A DNA stretch of 64,000 nucleotides from Adiantum capillus-veneris. Lineage: Eukaryota > Streptophyta > Polypodiopsida > Polypodiales > Pteridaceae. Positions within the stretch are counted from its first letter, which is position 1; every line of letters begins with the position of its first letter. The stretch lies in the NCBI GenBank assembly GCA_014529385.2, contig CM043971.1, forward strand, positions 25,580,769 through 25,644,768, in the 5' to 3' direction. Below are positions 49,635-62,345 of the stretch, piece by piece. Under the pieces are notes generated by a model. That model searched no databases. It saw nothing but the letters and a program-made list of their open reading frames with translations, and was not told the origin of the DNA. The position numbers and the translations under genes are program-made.

Positions 49635-50480
49635 TCACCTTTCAGGGAATTTAACATTGGCATCCAGGCGGTCAAACCATGGTGCCCCTAGGATTACATC
49701 CTCATGCTTGAGAGGAGAGATAAAGAAGTCCTCTTTGTCCACATAGCTTTGAACATGGAGCCTCAATTTCCCAATTAAGGGAGTGACTAAAGCTTCTTGC
49801 CCCTTGAAAGCACTGTCTGCGGGTAGAACATCTCCCATCTCGTAGGCTTGTATGCCTAGCTTGGTGGCCAATTCTATAGATATAAAATTGTGAGTAGAAC
49901 CAGGGTCAAAGAGAATAAAAGCATCATGTTCTCTTACCTTTTCCCAAGCATGGCATAGAGGAGATCCTTTGTGGTGAGGTTCCTCCTCGTGAATTTCGAC
50001 CAAGGTAGCTCTAAAAGGATCATGGCCGGCGTTCTTTTGGGGACAAGCGCGGTACGCATGCCCTTGTTCGCCGCACTTGAAACATCGATTATCTTTGCGA
50101 TAACGCTCAAGCTCTTCAGGAGAGAGTTTGTTTTTACCTTTGTAGACTCCCTTCTCTTTAGATTTGTTGGCATTGCCCTTAGGATACTTTTGGACATTGT
50201 CCTTCCCCTTAGGCTCGTTGGAACCCTTGTTTTCCGGGGGCTTATTATTTCTTTTAGCCCCCGTTTGGAAATTGATTCGAGAGGCCACCATAGTATGGTG
50301 TATTACCGCCGATATGGTGCGTGGCCTTTGGGAGTTGATATACTCCGCCATTTCTTCGGTTAAGCCCGCACAAAATTGTTGCTTTTGCTCTCCAAAATCC
50401 AACTTTTTGAAGACAGTGGCTTTGAGTTGTAGGTCCCAAAACTTGTCTACATATTTGTGGATGAGCTTGCTTGGTGCTGC
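49635..50480 (-). pseudogene. Gypsy gag C-terminus and aspartic protease
   Basis: Minus strand. Gag helices (FGEQKQQFCAGLTEEMAEYI), a Lys-rich linker, the zinc knuckle CFKCGEQGHAYRACP (CX2CX4HX4C, complete), then protease with FDPGSTHNFISIELA (DPGS in place of the usual DSGA), HVQSYVDKEDFFI and the end HEDVILGAPWFDRLDANV. The frame is open from 50402 and can be followed upstream to about 50480 (KYVDKFWDLQLKA). The gag N-terminus is lost there. Confidence 0.88.
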
Positions 50481-51095
50481 AATGGAGGTGGGAGAAAGCT
50501 AGCAAAGAGATAGTGTTAGACTATAGGCAGTGCATGTGGTTGTTGCAGCAATGGAGAGCTTAGAAAAGAGTTTGTAGAGAGAGAAAATCACTTTTTAGCT
50601 ATAGAATAGGTTTGGAAAGACTTTGGAGGGTGGAAAATAATGTTTTGAACTTTTTTGAAAAAAATCAAATTTGTGTATTTTTTTGTGCACGTTTTTTACT
50701 TTTGGAGGTCAAAAATACTTTTTTGACCATGAAATAAGTTTGGGGACCTTTTAAGGAGGGAAAACTTGAAATTTGAAAGTTTTTGAAAATTTGAATTTTT
50801 AGTGTATTTTTAAATATGGACCAAAAAGTGGGGGAAAAAAGGTCAAAGTGGTCCCCCCCTCCCCTTTCCCCTAGCCACCTCCTTTACCTTCTCACTAGGT
50901 AAGAGGCCAAACTAAGAGGTGTAATACTACCTTGTCCCCCTACTTTTTTGAGGGTATAAAGTGCGTCCACCACCCTCTTCCTATTGGCTGGCCTCTAATT
51001 AACCTTAATCCCAAAGGGCCCCTAGAGGGTTCATATTTTTCCTAATGCATAGGAAAAAAACACGTGATTATGTGAATATGAAATCCGTGATTAGG
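50481..51095. other. Gene-free sequence at the gypsy truncation
   Basis: Purine- and T-rich, with no second LTR of the gypsy family. I see nothing coding. Confidence 0.45.
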
Positions 51096-51230
51096 AAGCG
51101 TTGGGGTCTAGGAGGACCTCTTTATTTGTTCATTTAAGGAAATCAAACCTTTAGTATTAAGAAAGTAATCAAAGGATAGATTTTGAATTCAAAAAGAAAT
51201 ACGGTTAGTTTATTTGAATTTACCCCCCCC
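51096..51230. repeat. Sequence matching the left end of the cluster at 56553
   Basis: ATTAGGAA...TGGGGTCTAGGAGGACC then CTCTTTATTTG and TTTAAGG, followed by ATTTTGAATTCAAAAA and TAGTTTATTTGAA. The same order is at 56545-56745, same orientation. It may be the end of a second, non-autonomous or truncated element of that family. Confidence 0.45.
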
Positions 51231-53679
51231 CCCCCTTCCTCCATATGGAATGTAAAATCTAGCATGTGAAACCATATCATGTAGCATATCTATGGAAAGA
51301 ACTCAATGCACAGATTGCAGATCTGTGATCTCCGCTCAAAAATAAGATCATATGTGGGAGTTATGGAAGGCCAAAAATTATAAAATTGTCCACCTCTTTT
51401 TTGACAAGAAAAGTGCATCCTTTGACCACACTTACACATCTTTTATACACCCACCATTCTTGCACACATGGCATGCACCTATTTATCAAAATGTTAATCA
51501 ACTTCATAAGCTCATGGAAAATAAAGAGGCCCTCCTAGACCGCATCCTCTTCGTTATGCAACTCATGAGCTCTCTAAACATCTATTCCCCAAGGAGGTAG
51601 TTTGAAGAAAGTATCCAACTGTAGGCATCTTGACCCTTCAATTACCTCCCATTGTTGGTGCAATGTCCAGAGCTCTCTAAGGAATATTGTGGTCTTTACT
51701 TTAGTTCAATCGGCTGCTTGAATTTTTTTAATGTAAACATTGGCACGTATCTTTGCTAGCTCTACCTCCAAATATTGAGCTTTCTCATTTGAGAAGATGT
51801 CGACCACTTCATAGGACGTAGCTTTCCACTACTTCTATAGTCTTCTACGAGGCATTCTGCATCAAAAAACCAGTTGTTTAGCTCTTCAATTTGATCAAAT
51901 AGTCGTCGAAAAAAGTCAAAAAAATACAAACTTGATCATAAACTAAAAAATGAGCATAACTTGATCAATACAAGTTCAAACTTGACCAAAATTTATGAGT
52001 GCATCTAGGAAAACTATAGACACTAGGTCACTCTGAGGTACATGGATTGCGACCCATGTTGGGATACATTTTGAAGATCTGATAACACCATCTCATTATG
52101 CATATTATGGGAATGTTATGCTTCAAATCTTTTTGAATTTGGATCACTAGTTGGAGATTTATGCCATTTCTTGGGAATTTTCCGTAGACTTAGAGAAATT
52201 TGGTACTTTGGCTAGGGTTTTGACATCCAAATGGTTTGAAACTTTAGGGTTAAGCTTTTTTGACAATTAGGACTTGAGGGTATGATTTTGACTGGAAAAG
52301 ATAAAAAAGGTACATGGATTGCGATCCATGTTTGGCAGACTTTTGAGGTAAAATTTAGTGCACATGTTCCTACAGCCTATCCTAACACACTTATGAATTT
52401 TTTTCAAATTTGGATAAGTTTTTTTGAAGTTTTCTCAATTACCCAATTTGGTCAAACTTTGCTATATTTGGTTTTGGATGGATCTTTGGTCCCTCATGGT
52501 GATCAACTTGTGTGAGAATTTTTCCATTTGACGATTGAGAGTTGGAGAAGAGCTTCAATCCTAGTTGTCTGTTGATTTTTACCCCAATCGGAGTCTGTTT
52601 GGACCTCCCAAGTATTCTAGAAAATGTGGCCTATCTTTCAAGCATGTTTTGCATTCTTTAAAGTTTATTAAGCTCACTAACTCTTTTTTACACCAATACT
52701 TTGCTCAAGACCACAATTTTTGTCAATGGCACTCTGAAATTGTTGAACTTGATAATTGACTCACTTTAAAAGATCAAACACTGAAAATTTACCATATTTC
52801 TCATAATTGTTGATCTATACACATAGTCTGCATTCATATTCTAACAATTCTTCTTCAGGGGAACATAGATCGTGATTCATGTTCAACAACATATGAGATC
52901 TATGATTGTAGCAATGGAATGACAATTTCCCAGGCAACATTCTGCACCACTTATTTCTGACTGTTTGAAAATGACTGACTATAAATGAGGCCTACTTTGC
53001 CCATCTTGCTTATATGTGTCTGGGTTACGCTAATTGCTATGTGTATACTTACCTTGCTTGCTCCCATTTCGGATGACATACCACTTGTGGCTCAAACGGC
53101 TCATCATTTTGGCACTTGGTTGTGAATTGCTCTCGATTTCTCAATTGGCTTGAATTTTGACATGTGCCAAACACCTTCCCTATTTGTTGACATGATCAAA
53201 GCTCTTGCTTTGTCAACTTGGTGTTTTCTTTTATAACTTGAATCCGATCTTCTTGGCTTTGTTTATTAAATTTTTATTCTTATAAGGTTAAAAAAAAGTA
53301 CAATTATTGGAAATTATATTTACTTGCCCAAAAACTTATCCAAAATTATTCTTCGTACTTGTATGTACATACTCACACACTAGGAATCTTGCCCGTTGAA
53401 ATTTATCAATATGATTCATTATTATGCTTGGTGAGAGTCAAATTTTACTAAAAAGCGATAAAAAAGAAAAGATTTAAGCGACAAAACACACTTTATACAC
53501 TATACACATGATCGTTCATCATCTTGCAGCTTACGATCTTGCAATCTACTAATCCAGCTACTATTACTCCCCCCTTTCTATGACGAGTCATCTCGGATGA
53601 AGTTTTGTGCAATATGCATGGACGTTGTGAGCACGATGGAAACACACACAACGTCTATATAATCACATGACACACTGCT
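51231..53679. other. Gene-free region
   Basis: AT-rich. A word of the type GTACATGGATTGCGA(T/C)CCATG recurs at about 52035 and 52307, with a weaker one at 52858, so an old repeat is present. Short open frames (51352, 52282, 52565) have no domains. Confidence 0.4.
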
Positions 53680-54954
<1,275 letters not shown>

Positions 54955-54984
54955 TGTCTCCCCATCCCTCACATACATTACTTG

Positions 54985-56552
54985 TCATGTAGACAACTCA
55001 TCTTGCTCCACCATAAATAATCTAGCATGATATAATTTAAGACGCAATCCATTTACCCTTGACTTATGTAGAATACCATCCAAATTAGCCAGCTGATATG
55101 TACCATTCAAAAAACACTCAACTACCTTGAAAGAGCCTTCCCACTTAATTTAAAACTTCCTTTGGAAGGTCTTGTCCAACTTACTATTATAGCACAAAAC
55201 CAAGTCATGTTTCTTGGTACCCTTACTTTTGATCTTTTTATTTATATTTCTAAAGCCTTATCTTGCATCTGCCCATAATGTTACAATGTGCTTATCCTAT
55301 CCAATTGAACCTCTTGTAATTGTAAGAGACTCTCTTTGAATGCATCAGTGGACTACCCCAACAACTTTTCTAACATCTTGACTGCAGGCAACTCTACTTC
55401 CATAGGCAATAGTGCTTCCTTTCCATATACCAAATGAAATGGAGTAAAACCTGTACCTGTCTTTACCGAAGTACGGTAAGCCCATAATGCACTAGGAAAT
55501 TCCAAATCCCAATTCTTTCCTTGGTGCTCTGTCACTTTAAAAATAATTTGTACAAACTCACCATTGAATCTTTCATTTAGGCCATTACATTGTGGATAAT
55601 AAGGAGTGGTATGTTAGTACCTAATCTTCATCTTCGCGCATAAAAAGTCTATTAGTTTAGCTCTAAATCATGGCCCCTTATCTGAAAGTATCTCCAATGG
55701 CACCCCAAACTTGCAACATATTTCATCGTACACAAATTTTGCCACGTCCTTTGCAGTGATTTGTTTTTTTGCTATAGCCTTTGCCCATCTCAAGAGATAG
55801 TCCACTGCCGTCAAAATATAGATTTTTCCCCTGCTTGTGATAGGTAACGGGTCTATTGTATCAATCCCCCACTTTTCAAACACATCAAAGGCCATAATGG
55901 TTTTTCGTAGCTCTAGCTTCAACACTCTCTTCCAAAATGCTTGACACCTATTGCAAGACCTACACCAATGGTGAACATCCTTGTGAAAACTAGGCCATAC
56001 ATACCCTTCTTGAAAGATCGTATGCAAGGTGATCATTAGAGAAAAATGTCCGCCACATGCACCTTCATGATTCTCTTCCAACACTCTATAAAGCTCCTCC
56101 CTCCAAGATACACGTCTCAACAGGAGATCAGTCCCTTTCATGTATAAGACATCAATCATCAATTTGTACTTAGATGCTCTAGGCACAAAACCATACTTCT
56201 TAGACTTCTGAATGCCCTTCCAAATGATTCCTGTTAGCAAAAACTACTCTTCTTGAGCCAAAATTTCTCGGCCATGATAAAGAGGTAAATTGGTCCTGAA
56301 CACAAATAGCTCCCCACTCATGCTTTGAGTTGCTTCATGTGCCTCTCCATTTAGAGCACGTTCAATGTGTCTGATGCTCCATGCTTCAAACTTTTTGAAC
56401 AGGCCTTTAATTATGAAACACATTTCCTTCAATGAGGTGTTCTTGCTCTTCCACACACCCACCACTTGCTTCACAACTAACAAGGAATCACATTTTATGC
56501 TCAACCTTCTAATCCCATGCTTCAAACAAATGTGTAATCCGGCTTCCATTAG
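54985..56552 (-). pseudogene. Gypsy RNase H and integrase, cut by an insertion
   Basis: Minus strand. RNase H (56552-56250): LMEAGLHICLKHGIRRLSIK, CDSLLVVKQVVGVW, HIERALNGEAHE. Integrase (56240-55668): HEGACGGHF...CRSCNRCQAFWK zinc finger, FEKWGIDTIDPLP and LTAVDYLLRWAKA with catalytic D, EILSDKGP (D). Then NWDLEFPSALWAYRTSVK, TPFHLVYGKEALLP (55535-55353), and a C-terminal WEGSFKVVECFLNGTYQLAN...LKLYHARLF module ending at 54985. The RNase H is cut at about 56552. It is the same integrase type as 34826-36478 and has no chromodomain. Confidence 0.85.
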
Positions 56553-57332
56553 GAACTGAATGGGGTATAGGAGGGCCTCTTTATTTGGCAGTTTAAGGGA
56601 ATGCTTAAATCTTAAGCCAAGTTTGACCAAGCCTAAAAGAGAGGGCAAAAAGGCCTATGCTGAGATTTTTTAAAAAGCCATTTCCATATTTTGAATTTGA
56701 AAATAGTTTATTTAGTAACCCAAAAGAGAGGGGGGTAAATGATTTTTCAAATGTCTTTTTCCCACCCGTCTTCTCTCTCTAACATATTAAAAACTCTCTC
56801 TCACTTAAAACTCATTAAAGGAGGCACTTTTTAGTCCCCGCTGCCAAAAAAGCAAATTTTCACATTCTCTCACTATATTCTCTCTCTAAAACGTGAGCCA
56901 ACTCTCTCTCTCTCTCTCTCTCCCCTTTTCTCTCATGTCACTTCCTCTTCCAATCATTAAGGAACATTCTTGGCTGTCTCTTTCAGAAAAAGTGCAGATC
57001 CTCCAAGGTTGCAAATCTGTCCTCTCTCCCACTCTCTCTTCCTTTATTCTCTCTCTCTCTCTCTCTCATGCTTCTCCCACTCCAGCTCCAGCTGAGTGCA
57101 ATGGAAAACTCCATAACCTCTGTGTGCTACAACATTTCTCTCTCTACAGTCATGATCAACAATTTGAATTCAAAGGATATTGAGCTGCACTCCCTCTCTT
57201 TCTTCCCTCCACAACATAATATTTTTCTCTTAACTCTGAGTACTCTCCACTTCTTTCCTCCATAGCCACCCTCGCCTGCTTGTAGCAGTCACCATTACAC
57301 ATTCTCACTAATTTTCTTGATTAACTAACACA
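56553..57332. other. Leader/promoter region of the transposase-like gene
   Basis: C/T-rich, with several (CT)n tracts (56900-56922, 57047-57067) and AT-rich words, and no gene. It begins with the end-like sequence GGGGTATAGGAGGGCC. Confidence 0.4.
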
Positions 57333-60106
57333 ATGTCCTTCAATCCCCCACCATTGCAAGACATTACTAACAAATCAAAACGATATCGATTAAACGCTGA
57401 TTTAGAGCAGGAGTATGCAACTGTGCGACTTGGCACATCTAATCCCAATGCTGGAGACCAGCTACGGAACCATGGATGCAAGGCAACCAACTTATGGGTT
57501 GATGGCCATATTTACCCTTGTGATCCAATGACCAATGCATCACCGCCTTTCTGTAATGTCACTCAGCTACTGCGATTTATTGGAGATAGGAGGGACGGAC
57601 TGTTTGGCTAATGTTGGAGATTACATTCATCTTTTTTCAATGAAAGAAAAGCAAAAAAACATCTTTGTGCTGCCTATTCTTCATTGCAAGAGAAATACGT
57701 GAAAAACATTCAGCAAGTCAGAGAGGAATCCAATGAGAAGACGAAGCAGCTTAATGACGAGATGTCAAAGCTTATTACAAAGGTAGAGCACCAAAAAATG
57801 GAGCAAGAGCGTCGTCTAGATAATTATATTCAGCTACAACACACTGCACATAATATGCGCCGGCAAATCGATCATCTCACACACATTCCATTGAGCTATC
57901 ACATTTGCAAGCGCAAGAGACATGCGATGTCTATGCTATCTTCAAGCGGTGGAGCTCGAAAGAAACATATCCGTCAAACTCGGTAGGAATACAAAAGCAA
58001 GATTCTAATTTAGTACATTTTTTGTAGGTTGTTGTAATATTATTTCAATATGTAGGAACTTGGATCGGACAATGATGGGAATCGAGTCCAATGCTGAAAC
58101 GATCGCACATACTCTGCTGCAGCATATCATCAAACCAAAGGAGTTGGTGGAGCTATTGGATGAGCCATCCAATGCTAGCATTGCTAAAGTTTTGCACCAA
58201 AAGTATTTCAGTGAGTTGAAGAACATTGTTTCACCTCAGGAGATGATGGAGGTGCGTTTCAAGGCCTATGAAGCTTTATATAGGCTTGTCACACTAGGTC
58301 ACATAAAAAAAGGTTTGTTTAGGTTGCTGCCAATGCCTTACAGTGTTAGCATCGCAAAAAGGTGCGCCAATAATGATGTTGCAAGCTTTTTGGGTGGATT
58401 TCAATATGTGGAGGATGTCCTGCCACTAGCAGAGAACAAATCTTTTCGTTACAATGAGTTCAATAATGTCTATGTTGACTTGTTGAAACTCCAGGAGTCA
58501 ATGATCAGATTTTATGGGTTGACACAGGAAGAGTGTGATGGAAAAGTTATATTTGTCATGAAGCTTGATGAGTGCCAGATTGTCAAAGGTGAATGGATCG
58601 AAAGGGTAAGCATTACCCTTAAGCCTTGGTGGGCATTGATGTTGAGCTAAATGCCAGCGAGAAGGGAAACACCTATTTAAGTGTTCAATCCGAGAAGAAT
58701 ATTTGGTGGTTGGCAGATTTTCATCTCCCACATGAGACGCATGAGTCTCTCAAATGGTATTTTAATCACACCCCAATCATTGATGTCATTCGGCAACAAC
58801 AAGAAGGAAAACGATTGCAGGTTTCAAGTCTGGGTACGTTCCAAGTGGAGTGGCATTTGGCAGGAGACTTGAAAACTCTCAAGTGTATGTTAGGATGAAA
58901 GCAAGGTGCAATAACCCTCTTTCCATGCATTTATTGCTGTCGCAATAAAGTCTCATTAGGAACTGAGGGCGAGGGCAAGGGTAAGGGTAAGGGTAAGGGT
59001 GGCAAAGCTACAATCAACTCTGCGAAAGGTAAGGGTAAGGTTAAGGTTGGCAAAGCTGCAGTCAATTCTGCAAAAGGTGTGACCAATACACAAACAGTGG
59101 GTAAAGCACTCCAACAATGGTTTCAAGGTAGCTTCAGTTGTAACCAGGGTGTACCCCCTAATCAAGACATGGATGATCCAAATTGCGATCCTATTCTACC
59201 GCTTCCTCTGATAAATGTGAATGTGTGCACTCTTCATGCCCGTCTATGAATTCTTGACAAGTTGCTGATGCTCCATATTAATTATGCTTGGAATATGGAG
59301 CCTGCAGAAAGAAGGGAAGAGTGTATCAGAGAACTTGAATCTATTCTATCAAGCGTTGGCCTTCCTAGCGGTGCAGTAGAGCTATCAAAGAATAGGAAGG
59401 CATCTGGAAGTACACAGGATCGTCCTAATAAAATATGTATGGGTGGTAGTAAAGCTAGGTATATGCTTTCAGACTATTCTAACTCTCAAAGTCTCAATGA
59501 GTTTCAATTGTGGAAAAAGGTGTGTGACATTACCACCTTCAGAGGTAATGAAGCAGCCCTAGGAATTAAGCGTGCTCGTGTGTGGCAATCTGTAGATGAT
59601 ATTTTTTGTTTGCTTGAAAAGGCAAATCTAACTTCTGCTGAGATATCCACTTTAAAGTTTGTAATCAATAATTTCACAACGCAAATGGTGGATACCTGGG
59701 GGGAGACACACATAACACATTACATGGTGGATTGAACACTTTGTCTTTGGATAAAAAAAAACATCAGTGTTTGAACTAAAGGTTTATATTTTTGCAGCAT
59801 ATTTTTTTTGCTCATAGCTCATTTTTTCTTGACACATTCGGCTCATTGGGCATCTGGAGTAGCCAAGGATTGGAGCGCTCACACTATCAAGCAAAAGCAG
59901 TGTATTTTAAAAATACAAGGCATGAAGGTGGGAGGAAAAGGAGAAATGCCCTGCACGAAATGTTCAATTGGTTCTACAGAGTTTTAGCGGGAAGAGAAAG
60001 GAAGAAGACTAGAGTGCAAAGAAGCTTGAAATGCAGAATAGAGAAAGTGGTTAGCGTGAGGCGATCGCAATCATATCATGCTTCTAGTGCAAAAGATCGA
60101 TTTTGA
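57333..60106 (+). pseudogene. DDE-transposase-like gene, four exons, decayed
   Basis: Start ATG at 57333 (MSFNPPPLQDITNKSKRYRL). Exons: 57333-57982, 58056-59726 (with a 1-nt frameshift near 58620) and 59798-60106. Introns GTAGGAATAC...TATGTAG and GTGGATTG...TTTGCAG keep the frame. Exon 1 ends in a coiled coil (QQVREESNEKTKQLNDEMSK). The core has VIFVMKLDECQIVKGEWIER (first D), a VQSEKNIWWLADFHLPHETH block, HLAGDLKTLKCMLG (second D), PCIYCC (zinc-type Cys) and SLGIWSSQGLERSHYQAKA (E). A D-D-E with an HxxxD and CxYC between them suggests an RNase H-fold transposase akin in layout to KDZ-like families; I do not recognise the exact family. In-frame stops at 57609, 58896 and 59247 inactivate this copy. 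Confidence 0.55.
58960..59045. repeat. GGGTAA-type short repeat inside exon
   Basis: Repeated AAGGGT/GGTAAG words code for a Gly-Lys-rich linker (EGKGKGKGKGGKA) between the Cys motif and the last exon. It is not telomeric. Confidence 0.7.
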
Positions 60107-60424
60107 CGGTGGTTAGCGACAAGGCGACGAAATGGAAGACGTTGGGTGGAAAATCAATAAGTTTCTGACACTAACCATTCCCATATCAAGCTTACATTGT
60201 AATGCCACGTGATTTTTTGATGCCCCAATCAGTGGTTTCATGTAACAAATTTCAACAATTTTAGAGTTATTTTGGATTTTTAATGGTATTATTGATTTTT
60301 TAAGGTTTTTTTTAAAATTAGTACTATATAAGTCAAAACTCACAACTTGAAGTTCATTTCTTGTTTGCATATTCTAGAAGATCCACTCGAGCACAAATGC
60401 ACACGCACTCACATCTTGCACCAC

Positions 60425-61604
60425 ATGGACGATTCACACGAGCAGGCTGGCACTACGCACAATACCACCACAACCACTCACACCGCAGAAAATCCGCAGC
60501 CAGAAATCCATGCAGAATCCATGGCTTCAAATCCGCATCCTCGATCACAAGTGGATAACCCAGTGTCCTAGCCTACTCCAAACACCCAAGAGCCTCCCCA
60601 ACCATCAAATCCATATGATCAAACCAACATGCGATACATATTTGGAGGTCTTGATGATTTAACCCCATGCCACTCGCACACCTCTTCTAGATTCCCCACC
60701 GATTTCACCTCTTCGGAGAGCAACACAAGAAACAGAACATGTATATCTAGGTCCGCTTCAAAATCCACCGCCATCGTCTCCTGCCACAACCACTGGTGCT
60801 CAGGCCACCCCACATACTACGCCGTGAAAGTTTCCACCGCGAATCAAAGAAAGAGTAATCAAGGTAATACCAGGCGACCCGGTATCTAAAGAAAAGGAGG
60901 CCAAGAGGAGGAAAAGACAAAGGGAGAGGGAAAAGAAAGAGGCAGCTGAAAAGAAAGCCGTGGCAGCACAAGAAGAGCAGAGAAGACAGAGAGAGTAGGA
61001 GGAAAGGCAGAGAGCTGAGGGCGAAAGAGCTCATTTGGCCAACTTACAAGCACGAGAAGAGGCAGAGAAGAAGGCGGCAGAAGATAGAGCTCAAGCCACC
61101 CAACAAGCAAACGTTGGGAGCTCAAAGCCTTCAAAGAATCCCGAGAGAGCCAAGCAATGTGCAAAAAGAAAAAGGGACAAGGTGACACCAGAAGAGCGAC
61201 AAACCCAAGAGGAGAGGAGGAAAAAATACAAAGATGATCCTCCTCAATGGGCTAGGCAGGCGGCTCCTCCACCACCAACAACAACAAAGAAAAAGCGAGG
61301 ATGAAGGCCAAGCACAGTGGCTCTGTGTGAGATCAGGAAATACCAAAAGAGCACTGAGCCAATCATACCCAAAGCGGCCTTCTCTCGGGTGGTGAGAGAG
61401 ATGATAGATGAATACAGTGATTCCGTTACAAGAATACAACACACAAATTTACTGGCCTTACAGGATGCCGCTGAAGACATTTTGATGCAGCTTTTTCAAG
61501 ATGGCGTCTTCTGTATGGCACCTGCACAGCGTATAACTTTAAAAAATACGGATTTAGCCTTAGCACTAAATTTAAGAAATGAAGGATGCCTTCATAAGAT
61601 GTAG
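60425..61604 (+). pseudogene. Histone H3-fold protein with a very long N-terminal tail, decayed
   Basis: From MDDSHEQAGTTHN (60425) through a Pro/Thr/Ser-rich tail (frame change at about 60670), a Lys/Glu/Ala coiled-coil-like stretch (EKKAVAAQEEQRRQRE; 60880-61130), a basic KRKRDKVTPEERQ segment and KKKRG, to RPSTVALCEIRKYQKSTEPI (61305 on). The last 100 residues follow H3 closely: alpha-N (TVALCEIRKYQKSTE), FSRVVREM, LLALQDAAEDILMQLFQD, the Cys of alpha-2, and AQRITLKNTDLALAL. Loop 1 is about one residue longer than in canonical H3, as in CENH3. The tail is about 290 residues, against about 40 in H3. No introns. Stops at 60569, 60825, 60996 and 61302 (TGA just before the fold) inactivate this copy. 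Confidence 0.75.
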
Positions 61605-61753
61605 TTTATCCCATGTACTCTCTCTTCATGAGATGTGTAATATTTCTCTATAATATCAACTGGCGAATTTATACCATTCCGAGCAATTGTTCAATTTTAA
61701 TTTGTACATTGGTTTTTATATGTACTTGAATTGTTGGATATGTTTAATTAAAG
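61605..61753. other. 3' flank of the H3-like gene
   Basis: AT-rich, with AATAT/TATAAT words that could serve as poly(A) signals. No gene is seen. Confidence 0.4.
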
Positions 61754-61757
61754 TTAA

Positions 61758-62274
61758 CCACCATGGCTCCATTTTCGCCCGCTGAGGCACACACGTGCAC
61801 AGAACCTCGAACATGCAGGCATTGGGCAGCCGGGAGGAGCGTGTCGGAGATAATTTTGCAAAACGGGGTGACAAGGGGGGGGGGGAGGCGTACGCGCTCA
61901 AGAAGGCCATCTGACGCATCGGCGGCGTCGAGCGGGGTGAGAGGGTGCAAAAAAAGCCCTTGTGCGCCACGGTGGAAAGGGAGAAATTCCACCACTAGCA
62001 GAATTGCTCCCCTCACGTCGTGGCACACAAGGGATTATTTTGTACCCTTTGGAATTTCTCCCTGCGCGCTGTGGCGCACAAGGGCTTTTTTTGCACCCTC
62101 TGACCCCGCCCGGCGCCGCCAATGCGTCACATGCCCTTCTTGAGCCCGTACACCCCCCCCGCTGTCCCGTTTTTCAAAATTATATCCGAGACGCTCCTCC
62201 CGGCTGCCCAGTGCTTGCATGTTCGAGGTTCTGTGCATGTGTGTGCCTTGGCGGGCGAAAATGGAAATTATTGG
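61758..62274. mobile_element. Hairpin (foldback) MITE, 517 bp, flanked by TTAA
   Basis: Two arms of about 250 bp are inverted copies over their whole length (CATTTTCGCCCGC at 61771 pairs with GCGGGCGAAAATG at 62251; ACCTCGAACATGCA pairs near 62230; TGCAAAAAAAGCCC pairs at 62080). The spacer is short (about 61990-62035). TTAA flanks both sides (61754-61757, 62275-62278), the insertion pattern of piggyBac-like MITEs, although TTAA could be part of the ends. GC-rich against an AT-rich background. Overlapping open frames on both strands are by-products of the palindrome. Confidence 0.8.
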
Positions 62275-62345
62275 TTAATATGAATAAAAAAACAAGTATT
62301 GAATGGTGACAAAAACATTTATTCTTTATTGATTCGAATATTACA

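Larger units (their letters stand above)
36524..50480 (-). mobile_element. Ty3/gypsy chromovirus-type element, 5' truncated, interrupted by CACTA
   Basis: Minus strand, from right to left: gag zinc knuckle and protease (50480-49635), RT (49607-48426), RNase H (48430-48093), [CACTA 39954-48092], integrase (39953-38838), GPY/F and chromodomain-like end (38838-38468), polypurine tract (38111-38123), 3' LTR (36524-38110). The 5' LTR, primer site and gag N-terminus are missing: homology ends at about 50480 with no second LTR to the right. Confidence 0.88.

Noticed and set aside
50481-51060. 5' LTR of the gypsy element at 36524-50480
   Set aside because: No similarity to LTR C and no tRNA-Met primer site; the element is simply truncated.
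58970-59045. Telomere-like (GGGTAA)n stretch
   Set aside because: Only a few imperfect units, in frame with an exon where they encode a Gly-Lys linker; the plant telomere unit is TTTAGGG.
60425-61604. Reading the H3-like gene as an ordinary host histone H3 pseudogene
   Set aside because: The fold is too diverged, loop 1 is longer and the tail is about seven times too long; its context is the transposase-like gene.
61763-62309. Several overlapping open frames on both strands
   Set aside because: They lie in the GC-rich hairpin and mirror each other because of the palindrome.
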